The notes below the pieces were generated by a model, which had not been told where the DNA came from, made no database searches, and saw only the letters and a program-made list of their open reading frames with translations. Source: Chlamydiota bacterium (GTDB taxonomy: Bacteria; Chlamydiota; Chlamydiia; Chlamydiales; JAJFMB01). Taken from it: a DNA stretch of 11,946 bases. Position 1 is the stretch's first letter; the number at the start of each line of letters is the position of its first letter. The position numbers and the translations under genes are program-made. The stretch is from the NCBI GenBank assembly GCA_021772355.1, contig JAJFMB010000208.1:1-11946 (forward strand), read 5' to 3'. Of this stretch, positions 1-5,092 are shown piece after piece.

Positions 1-770
1 TCGCTCATGTGAATGCCGGCACAGACGACTGAGCCGCCCTTATCGACGGCTTTTAGAGCGAGGGGGATAAGCTTGCCGACGGGAGCAAAAATGATGGCGG
101 CATCAAGTTTTTCCGGAGGAGATTGCTCAGAAGCTCCTGCCCAGACGGCGCCAAGCTTTTTGGCCAAGCTTTGAGCGGCATCATCTCCTTCACGGGTAAA
201 GGCGTACACTTCTTTATTTTGGTGGCAGGCAATTTGCGTGAGGATGTGCGCTGAGGAGCCAAATCCGTAAAAGCCAAGTTTTTTGGCCTCACCGGTCATG
301 CGCAATGCGCGGAATCCAATTAAGCCGCCGCAAAGCAATGGGGCAATGTGGACATCATCATAATTGTCTGGCAGAGGAAAGCAAAAACTCTCGTCGGCAA
401 CGCAGTACTCAGCAAAGCCGCCGTTGATTTGATAGCCGGTATAGAGGGCGTTATCACAGAGATTTTCTTGATCCTTTTGACAATAGCCGCACGCGCCACA
501 GCTTTTCCCAAGCCAAGGAACACCAACGCGTTGCCCTTTCTTAAAGCGTTTAGCCTTTGGCCCCGCTTCTTCGACGGTTCCCACGATCTGGTGTCCCATA
601 ATCAGGGGAAGCGAAGGCTCTGTCAACTCACCGTCAAGAATGTGCAGGTCGGTGCGGCAGACCCCACAGGCATGAACGTTCAGCAGGACTTGAGAACCAT
701 TGGGCTTGGGGATGGGAAGATCCTGCAATTCCAAGGGGGTGTTGGGAGCTTTTAAAACCATGGCACGCAT
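1..770 (-). CDS. Zinc-dependent alcohol dehydrogenase, 3' end outside the window
   Basis: Medium-chain dehydrogenase/reductase that would oxidise alcohols or reduce aldehydes with NAD(P)+ in the cytosol. 256 residues are visible from the ATG at 770, preceded by the Shine-Dalgarno sequence AAGGA; no stop is reached, so roughly the last quarter is missing. The catalytic-zinc region ACGVCRTDLH is at residues 34-43, with the expected ligands Cys38, His60 and Cys147. The structural-zinc Cys quartet is at 91, 94, 97 and 105. A Rossmann segment (YGFGSSAH) follows near 168-175. The sequence fits the AdhA-like 'zinc-binding alcohol dehydrogenase' subgroup with its VGVPWLG and LLCGGLIGFRALRM blocks. 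Oddity: the usual GHE is GHQ (Gln61). The gene is divergent from the amine oxidase with 54 bp between starts. The family assignment is firm; the substrate is unknown. Confidence 0.93.
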   Translation of the reverse strand, partial: MRAMVLKAPNTPLELQDLPIPKPNGSQVLLNVHACGVCRTDLHILDGELTEPSLPLIMGHQIVGTVEEAGPKAKRFKKGQRVGVPWLGKSCGACGYCQKDQENLCDNALYTGYQINGGFAEYCVADESFCFPLPDNYDDVHIAPLLCGGLIGFRALRMTGEAKKLGFYGFGSSAHILTQIACHQNKEVYAFTREGDDAAQSLAKKLGAVWAGASEQSPPEKLDAAIIFAPVGKLIPLALKAVDKGGSVVCAGIHMS

Positions 771-788
771 AATTTCCTTCATACAGGA

Positions 789-817
789 TTGACTCTTTTT
801 TTTTCTTCTTCTATAAA
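789..817 (+). promoter_or_regulatory. Sigma70-type promoter of the amine oxidase gene
   Basis: TTGACT (789-794), a 17-bp spacer, then TATAAA (812-817): close to consensus. The expected transcription start falls at about 824-825, on the ATG at 825, so the mRNA would be leaderless or nearly so. This also explains why the TTG at 789, which opens the longest reading frame, is not the start codon. Confidence 0.65.
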
Positions 818-824
818 ACCTCTT

Positions 825-2207
825 ATGTTTCGTTATATTTGTCTTATTCTTATTTTAGCAGGTCAGATGCACGCACAAGAAAAAATTGCTGTAATTGGTG
901 CCGGGCTGTCAGGTTTGACGGCTGCTTATCGACTTCAGCAAAAGGGATGCGATGTCGAGGTTTATGAAGCTCGAAATCGCGTGGGAGGGCGCGTCTTCAC
1001 CGTAAATGTCGGCGGACACCTAGCAGAACTCGGAGGGCAAAATATCCTTGATGGGGGAGATGCCCCTCACATGGTCGCTCTTATGCAAGAATTAGGATTA
1101 GAAGAGGTGACAAAACAAGTCTCTCAGGAACTTTATTTTGACTTTGAAGGGAATTTTTTTTCTTTTCGCAAACTTTTATTAGAGTACAACTTCACTCCTG
1201 AGAGCTTAAACGAAAAATTGCAGCCCATTTTGCAGACCGCACAAAATATGCGTGATGTCGTTGCGGGTTTATTTGAAGAAGAAAGCGTACTTTTTAGAGC
1301 GTGCTGCACAATCTTGGCGGGTTATGAAGGAGGAGCTGTAGACAAACTGTCAGTATGCAGTACTGAAACTTTAAAACATCTCCTTTTGGGAGGCCTCTCT
1401 TCGACACATCCCTACTCAGAATCTGGTATCGAACATATGATGATCAAAGGGGGTAATGCCCTACTTGCGGAATCCTTGGCTGACAAGCTCACTGTGCATC
1501 TTAATTCTCCATTACAAGCTTTAAGACGCGATAGCGACGGCACATATCGTTTGCTCTTTGCCGACGGAAAAGAAACTTCCGCAGATATCGTGATTCTTAC
1601 TATTCCTAGTCCGACTTTTAGCACTATTTCGTTTGATGCTTCAGTGATTCCTCCTGAAAGAAGAGAACAAATTGAAACGCTTTTATTTGGGAATACAGAA
1701 AAAATTGTGATTGAAAGGCCCATGGCAAATACCCAAAAAGGGGGTGTTTTTGCCAATGACCGGATGGTTACCTTTGATAACCGTGACCATCATCTGATCA
1801 ATCTTTACTATCTAGGGGACCATGACTCCTTTACTGCAGAAACCATTGGAAATGTTTTTTCAAGAGAGCTTCCCTTTCTGGAGAAAGCTTATGGCTACAC
1901 CGACCTAACACAACCTGTGGTGGCATCTGAGATCCCCTTTTCTTCCTATGATTGCCCGGTGGGGCATAGCTGGGTAAATGACCCTTACGCAAGAGGTTCT
2001 TATTCCTATATTCCCGCAGACCAAGAAGAGAGCTTTCTTTCCACCATTGATATTGGTGACGAAACAGTCAAAGCTCTCTTTGCTCCCATAGGCAACACCC
2101 TCTTTTTTGCCGGAGAGCATACTTCGACCTCCATTGAAATCATGGGGACCATGGAAGCGGCTGTTGAGACCGGAGACAAAGCTGCTCGTATGGTATTAAA
2201 CCCGTGA
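825..2207 (+). CDS. Exported flavin-containing amine oxidase
   Basis: FAD-dependent oxidase of the monoamine oxidase/L-amino-acid oxidase family, which oxidises amines or amino acids to imines with release of H2O2. The 460-residue product starts at ATG 825. Residues 1-18 look like a signal peptide (MFRYICLILILAG core, then MHA-Q). The dinucleotide fold follows directly: GAGLSG at 25-30, the ribose-binding acid in VYEAR near 48, and RVGGR at 52-56. The C-terminal FAD motif AGEHT is at about 429-433, followed by the family's GTMEAAVETGDKAA helix. Length is normal for the family. No Shine-Dalgarno sequence precedes 825, consistent with a leaderless mRNA. An alternative start at ATG 867 has a weak AGG and would give a cytosolic enzyme; I prefer 825 because the encoded peptide is a convincing signal sequence. 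The substrate cannot be told from sequence. Confidence 0.9.
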   Translation: MFRYICLILILAGQMHAQEKIAVIGAGLSGLTAAYRLQQKGCDVEVYEARNRVGGRVFTVNVGGHLAELGGQNILDGGDAPHMVALMQELGLEEVTKQVSQELYFDFEGNFFSFRKLLLEYNFTPESLNEKLQPILQTAQNMRDVVAGLFEEESVLFRACCTILAGYEGGAVDKLSVCSTETLKHLLLGGLSSTHPYSESGIEHMMIKGGNALLAESLADKLTVHLNSPLQALRRDSDGTYRLLFADGKETSADIVILTIPSPTFSTISFDASVIPPERREQIETLLFGNTEKIVIERPMANTQKGGVFANDRMVTFDNRDHHLINLYYLGDHDSFTAETIGNVFSRELPFLEKAYGYTDLTQPVVASEIPFSSYDCPVGHSWVNDPYARGSYSYIPADQEESFLSTIDIGDETVKALFAPIGNTLFFAGEHTSTSIEIMGTMEAAVETGDKAARMVLNP

Positions 2208-2234
2208 CTGTGACCTAATCTGAGGCCAAAGATA

Positions 2235-2299
2235 TTGGAGTTTAGACTTTGCTTTGCATAGAGCCTCATTTGCATTCTATGGATTACAATTAAGCGCTT
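2235..2299 (+). repeat. Left, decayed copy of the brnQ promoter/leader segment
   Basis: Positions 2235-2256 match 3068-3089 at 20 of 22 bases, with the exact core AGTTTAGACTTTGCT at 2239-2253 and 3072-3086. Positions 2262-2299 then match 3127-3164 without gaps at 24 of 38 bases, ending in the exact 11-mer ATTAAGCGCTT. Relative to the right copy, 32 bases are missing between the two blocks. These include the -10 box and the leader start codon, so this copy should be inactive. In the matching frame it still reads S-L-I-C-I-L-W-I-T-I-K-R. It lies in the 187-bp gap between the amine oxidase and the antitoxin. Confidence 0.7.
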
Positions 2300-2337
2300 G
2301 TCAGTTATTTTGTTTTATCGAAAAAATAAAGGGAAAT

Positions 2338-2377
2338 TTGACTGAAAAAACATATTGTGGTACACTAATGGTATACC
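2338..2377 (+). promoter_or_regulatory. Toxin-antitoxin promoter with candidate operator
   Basis: TTGACT (2338-2343), a 17-bp spacer, and an extended -10 TGGTACACT (2358-2366). Two related boxes, TGGTACAC (2358-2365) and TGGTATAC (2369-2376), are 11 bp apart, about one helical turn. The second lies within the perfect palindrome GGTATACC (2370-2377). Boxes overlapping the -10 and start region are what an autoregulating AbrB-type antitoxin would be expected to bind. The promoter is seen directly; the operator role is inferred. Confidence 0.6.
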
Positions 2378-2394
2378 TAAAAGGAGGTCGTGGG

Positions 2395-2625
2395 ATGCTA
2401 AAAAAAATTGTTAAGCATGGAAATACGTTTGCAATACCAATCGATAAGAAAATGCTGGCTGAAGCGAAACTAGATCAAGATTCTAAATTTGAGGTACAAA
2501 TAATTCCAGGTGGGGGACTGTACATACAATCAGTTGAAGAAATTGATAGAGAAAAATTAAAAGATGAATTTGATTCGATAACTCAAAAATATGACCGACT
2601 TTTTAAAAGATTATCTAAAAGATAA
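2395..2625 (+). CDS. AbrB/MazE-type antitoxin
   Basis: Small DNA-binding antitoxin, 76 residues. The N-terminal half (about residues 1-48, KKIVKHGNTFAIPIDKKML then LEVQI-like strands) has the swapped-hairpin AbrB/MazE/SpoVT pattern: basic start, G-N-T, alternating hydrophobics and a P-I-D-K turn. The C-terminal half is a charged helix (EEIDREKLKDEFDSITQKYDRL region) suited to gripping the toxin. The start is fixed by a near-perfect Shine-Dalgarno sequence AAGGAGGT (2381-2388), 6 bases before the ATG; the frame stays open upstream but has no ribosome site there. The toxin starts 3 bases after its stop, so the two are translationally linked. Likely represses its own promoter. Base composition is AT-rich, unlike the flanking genes, suggesting acquisition. 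Confidence 0.82.
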   Translation: MLKKIVKHGNTFAIPIDKKMLAEAKLDQDSKFEVQIIPGGGLYIQSVEEIDREKLKDEFDSITQKYDRLFKRLSKR

Positions 2626-2628
2626 CTA

Positions 2629-3021
2629 ATGGAATATCTAAGAATAGAAGAAGTTATAAATTTCCATGATATGTTAATAGAAAAATATGGTGGTGCAAGT
2701 GGTCTACGAGATTTAGGGCAGTTAGCATCAGCAGTTGCCCTTCCACAACAATCTTTTTCTGGTGTCGATTTGCATCAATTCCCTTATGAAAAAGCTGCAG
2801 CTTACATGTATCATATTATAAAAAATCGTCCCTTTATCGACGGTAATAAAAGAACAGGCGTGTTTGTTTGTTTTGTTTTTATGCAAAGAAATCGCATCCC
2901 TCTAGAATTCGATGGAGATCGAGTTGAAGAGATTGCCGTTGCTGTTGCAGAAGGAAAAATCAATAAGACAGAATTATCCGTCTTGTTAGAACAATTATCT
3001 TCTACCGATTATGTTAAGTAA
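2629..3021 (+). CDS. Death-on-curing (Doc/Fic family) toxin, catalytic His replaced by Arg
   Basis: 130-residue Fido-fold protein of the Doc family. Doc phosphorylates elongation factor EF-Tu and stops translation; its relatives the Fic proteins add AMP. Family hallmarks are the N-terminal IEEVINFHDMLIEKYGG, the RDLGQLASAVALPQ helix, and the active-site loop followed by DGNKRTG. The loop normally reads HPFxDGNKR; here it is RPFIDGNKR, so residue 67 (CGT at 2827-2829) is Arg in place of the catalytic His. Asp71, Asn73, Lys74 and Arg75 are intact, and length is normal with no frameshift. It pairs with an AbrB-type rather than a Phd-type antitoxin. It may be an inactive toxin kept with its antitoxin, or an enzyme with altered chemistry. 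Confidence 0.88.
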   Translation: MEYLRIEEVINFHDMLIEKYGGASGLRDLGQLASAVALPQQSFSGVDLHQFPYEKAAAYMYHIIKNRPFIDGNKRTGVFVCFVFMQRNRIPLEFDGDRVEEIAVAVAEGKINKTELSVLLEQLSSTDYVK

Positions 3022-3067
3022 ATCTAGTATTAAAAATTTGGAATGACAGCATATCTTCAAATACTTG

Positions 3068-3096
3068 TTGAAGTTTAGACTTTGCTGTGGTAATAT
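3068..3096 (+). promoter_or_regulatory. Promoter of the brnQ leader transcript
   Basis: TTGAAG (3068-3073), a 17-bp spacer, and an extended -10 TGGTAATAT (3088-3096). The start of transcription is expected near 3103, about 18 bases ahead of the leader-peptide ATG. The -35 box and most of the spacer are the part conserved in the upstream repeat at 2235. Confidence 0.55.
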
Positions 3097-3164
3097 GGTT
3101 TTTTAAATTTTGAGTTTACCATGAATAGCCGTATTAAAAGTATTATAATTCAGATTAAGCGCTT
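3068..3164 (+). repeat. Right, intact copy of the promoter/leader segment
   Basis: Partner of the repeat at 2235-2299. Block one (3068-3089) matches 2235-2256 at 20 of 22 bases; block two (3127-3164) matches 2262-2299 at 24 of 38 with the exact 11-mer ATTAAGCGCTT at its end. The two copies lie in the same orientation and bracket the toxin-antitoxin operon, about 833-865 bp apart. Confidence 0.7.
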
Positions 3165-3192
3165 TGATGAAGCGAGATGCGGGCCTGTGTAA
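3121..3192 (+). CDS. Ile-rich leader peptide of the brnQ attenuator
   Basis: A 23-codon reading frame, ATG 3121 to TAA 3190-3192, encoding a peptide with RIKSIIIQIKR at residues 4-14: five Ile codons (ATT, ATT, ATA, ATT, ATT) within eight positions. It ends 27 bases before a strong intrinsic terminator and 89 bases before a branched-chain amino-acid transporter. This is the layout of leader peptides in Ile/Leu/Val-controlled attenuators. The ribosome site is weak (GAG at 3112-3114). The peptide is expected to act through ribosome position rather than as a protein. The role is inferred from layout; the frame and codons are seen directly. Confidence 0.6.
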   Translation: MNSRIKSIIIQIKRFDEARCGPV

Positions 3193-3257
3193 TGGGTAAG
3201 ACCAAACGATAGGTTAGATAAGACCGCATTCTTGCTGAGAGTGCGGTCTTTTTTTTT
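3129..3257 (+). promoter_or_regulatory. Transcription attenuator (alternative RNA pairings) of brnQ
   Basis: Three mutually exclusive pairings can be drawn. Segment 1 (CCGTAT, 3129-3134, just at the first Ile codon) pairs with segment 2 (ATGCGG, 3177-3182) with one G-U. Segment 2 can instead pair perfectly with segment 3 (CCGCAT, 3224-3229), which is the left arm of the terminator. Segments 3 and 4 form the terminator. A ribosome stalled on the Ile codons (3133-3156) would cover segment 1, free segment 2 to trap segment 3, and allow read-through into brnQ. A ribosome reaching the stop at 3190 would cover segment 2 and let the terminator form. A small local hairpin CGCTT/AAGCG lies at 3160-3174. 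Confidence 0.55.
3220..3257 (+). terminator. Intrinsic terminator in the brnQ leader
   Basis: AAGACCGCATTCT (3220-3232), loop TGCTG, AGAGTGCGGTCTT (3238-3250): a 13-bp stem with a single G-U pair, running into nine T residues (3249-3257). Very strong, and placed only 24 bases before the brnQ start codon, where a terminator makes sense only if it is conditional. Confidence 0.88.
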
Positions 3258-3281
3258 GTAATAAGTTGATAAAGGATTGTT

Positions 3282-4385
3282 ATGAATAAGAAGTGGTTGG
3301 TGGTAAGTACAGGGTTTGCCTTGTTCTCAATGTTTTTTGGGTCCGGAAACTTGGTTTTTCCTATTGTTGTGGGGCATGAGAGCGGAGGGCATGTGTGGCT
3401 TGCTGCGCTTGGTTTATTGCTGACCGGAGTAGCGGTTCCTTTCCTTGGAGTCTTTGGAATGATGCTCTATGATGGGGAAATTAACCGGTTTTTTAGATGG
3501 TTTGGGAAACGGGGAACATTGATCTTTTCATTTTTGGCTTTGGGATTGATGGGTCCTTTCGGAGTTTTGGCGCGCTGCTTGACCGTGGCTCACGGCGCTT
3601 TATTACTCATAGTACCGCACGTCTCTCTTCCATTGGCAAGCTTTGTAATGTGTGCTGTGATCTTTTTTATGACGGTAAATAAAAGCTCTATTGTCACGAT
3701 TTTAGGAACCTTTTTAACTCCGTTTCTTCTTTTGTCCATCGCTGCGATCTCCTATTTTGGTTTGTCAGAAGGGGTGGCTCCCCTAAAGTCAAACTACAGA
3801 GGGTGGACAGCGTTGATGAATGGATTTTTTCAAGGTTATCAGACGATGGATCTGCTTGCTGCTTTCTTCTTTTCACAATTTGTAATTAAACACCTTTTTA
3901 GCAAAGTGAAAGACGGTAGTGCGGTCAAGGTATTTTGTTTTTCTGCTTTATTGGGCGGCGGGTTATTAGCGATCGTGTATTTTGCTCTGGTACTTTTGGG
4001 TTGGATCTATTCGCCAGTTCTGGCAGACCAACCTCCGCAAGAAATGTTAGGATTGATCGCGATGCACTCATTAGGCGTATATGCAGCTCCTTGTGTCTGT
4101 ATTGCTGTTATCTTCGCCTGCTTGACAACTTCTATTGTGTTAACTTCTCTCTTTGCAGATTTTATTCGTGTTGAGGTGTCGAGAGATAAAATTGGAAATA
4201 CAGTTGCTTTGCTAATCACCTTAAGCATTGGCTTTTTGGTTTCAACATTAGAATTTTCCGGTATAGCCCGTTTTATTTGTCCGATTCTTGAAATGATTTA
4301 TCCTGCTTTGATCGTGCTGACAGTGGTCAATATCGTATATAAGTTTTGGGGTGAAAAAGTGCGCGCACTATTTGCTCAGGAGTGA
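3282..4385 (+). CDS. brnQ: Branched-chain amino-acid:Na+ symporter BrnQ (LIV-II)
   Basis: Inner-membrane carrier importing leucine, isoleucine and valine with a sodium ion. The family signature GFALFSMFFGSGNLVFP occupies residues 11-27. The remainder is a series of hydrophobic helices, including a conserved-type GFFQGYQTMDLLAAFFFS segment, typical of the multi-span LIVCS family. At 367 residues it is shorter than the roughly 430-440 usual for enterobacterial BrnQ, yet no frameshift is visible. The start ATG is 5 bases behind AAAGGA (3271-3276). It is first in a two-gene operon with the LysE-type exporter, whose start lies next to its stop (AGGAGTGATGATG), and it sits behind the Ile leader attenuator, which supports the substrate assignment. 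Confidence 0.92.
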   Translation: MNKKWLVVSTGFALFSMFFGSGNLVFPIVVGHESGGHVWLAALGLLLTGVAVPFLGVFGMMLYDGEINRFFRWFGKRGTLIFSFLALGLMGPFGVLARCLTVAHGALLLIVPHVSLPLASFVMCAVIFFMTVNKSSIVTILGTFLTPFLLLSIAAISYFGLSEGVAPLKSNYRGWTALMNGFFQGYQTMDLLAAFFFSQFVIKHLFSKVKDGSAVKVFCFSALLGGGLLAIVYFALVLLGWIYSPVLADQPPQEMLGLIAMHSLGVYAAPCVCIAVIFACLTTSIVLTSLFADFIRVEVSRDKIGNTVALLITLSIGFLVSTLEFSGIARFICPILEMIYPALIVLTVVNIVYKFWGEKVRALFAQE

Positions 4386-4387
4386 TG

Positions 4388-5020
4388 ATGGAAACTTTTT
4401 ACTCCAATTTTATGCTGATTGCTGCAATAGGAGTCTTGGGGGCTGTTAGCCCAGGTCCCGACTTTGTCGTTGTGATGCGAAATAGTCTGATGTATTCACG
4501 GAGGGCTGGTATCTACACTTCGATTGGCGTCTCGTTAGGGGTTCTCGTGCATATCGCCTACATCACATTTGGTCTAGGTGTTGTGATTGTTCAGTCCGCC
4601 TTTCTTTACAATGCGATTAAATATTGCGGGGCTGCTTATCTGATCTATTTAGGTTTCAGTGGACTGTTTTCAAAAGGGCATACAGAACCGGTAGAGGCTT
4701 TAGCAGGGGGAGGGAGAGTTGTTCCTCTACAAGGGTTAAAGTCAGGATTTGTGACAAATGTTCTCAATCCTAAGGCGACTGTATTTTTCTTAAGTGTCTT
4801 TTCGCAAGTAGTCGATCCTGCCACCCCGTTATTTGTCCAACTCGTCTATGGATTGGAGTTGAGTTTGATAGGGGCTGTATGGTTTTGTTTCCTTGCCTAC
4901 TTTATCTCCACACCCAAGTTTAAGAGCACTATTCTTCGCTATCAGGGGAAAGTGGAGAAGGCGATGAGTGTTTTGCTTATTCTTTTCGGAGTGAAGGTGG
5001 GGTGCTTTCAGTTTTGTTGA
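4388..5020 (+). CDS. LysE/RhtB family amino-acid exporter
   Basis: Inner-membrane efflux protein of 210 residues, the normal size for the LysE/RhtB family, with about six membrane spans. The family's N-terminal motif GAVSPGPDFVVVMRNS is at residues 18-33, and the NPKATVFFLSVF motif is at 127-138. Family members export homoserine/threonine, leucine or other neutral amino acids; which one is not visible here. The start is ambiguous: brnQ's TGA overlaps an ATG at 4385 (TGATG), but the ATG at 4388 has better spacing to AGGAG (4378-4382), so I use 4388. The two reading frames are translationally coupled, placing importer and exporter under one control. Confidence 0.9.
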   Translation: METFYSNFMLIAAIGVLGAVSPGPDFVVVMRNSLMYSRRAGIYTSIGVSLGVLVHIAYITFGLGVVIVQSAFLYNAIKYCGAAYLIYLGFSGLFSKGHTEPVEALAGGGRVVPLQGLKSGFVTNVLNPKATVFFLSVFSQVVDPATPLFVQLVYGLELSLIGAVWFCFLAYFISTPKFKSTILRYQGKVEKAMSVLLILFGVKVGCFQFC

Positions 5021-5029
5021 ATAAATCGT

Positions 5030-5057
5030 TTGAGAAATAGTTCTTAACTGCTAGAAT
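5030..5057 (+). promoter_or_regulatory. Promoter of the exported HAD protein gene
   Basis: TTGAGA (5030-5035), a 16-bp spacer and an extended -10 TGCTAGAAT (5049-5057), about 35 bases before the ATG at 5093. It suggests the gene is not dependent on the brnQ operon. No clear terminator is visible between 5020 and this promoter. Confidence 0.55.
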
Positions 5058-5092
5058 ACGAGCCTTTGTATTTTTGTAGAAAGGTTGCAGCG

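Noticed and set aside
348..755. A 135-codon plus-strand open frame.
   Set aside because: It is the complement of the alcohol dehydrogenase, whose motifs and ribosome site are clear; the plus-strand protein has no recognisable features.
789..824. An upstream TTG start adding 12 residues to the amine oxidase.
   Set aside because: The TTG is part of a near-consensus -35 box, and the extension would bury the signal peptide; the ATG at 825 fits better.
2221..2268. Inverted repeat TGAGGC/GCCTCA as a terminator for the amine oxidase gene.
   Set aside because: Only 6 bp with a 36-base loop and no T-tract; one arm overlaps the repeat block. No convincing terminator is visible for that gene.
2254..2394. 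A 47-residue N-terminal extension of the antitoxin frame from a TTG.
   Set aside because: The AbrB-type domain starts at the ATG of 2395, which has a near-perfect Shine-Dalgarno sequence; the upstream part overlaps the repeat and the promoter.
3179..3203. A stretch resembling the 5' acceptor and D-arm of tRNA-Gly (GCGGGC ... TAATGGGTAAGACC).
   Set aside because: No anticodon arm, T-arm or matching 3' acceptor strand follows, and the D-stem has a mismatch. The bases are better explained as the end of the leader peptide and attenuator segment 2.
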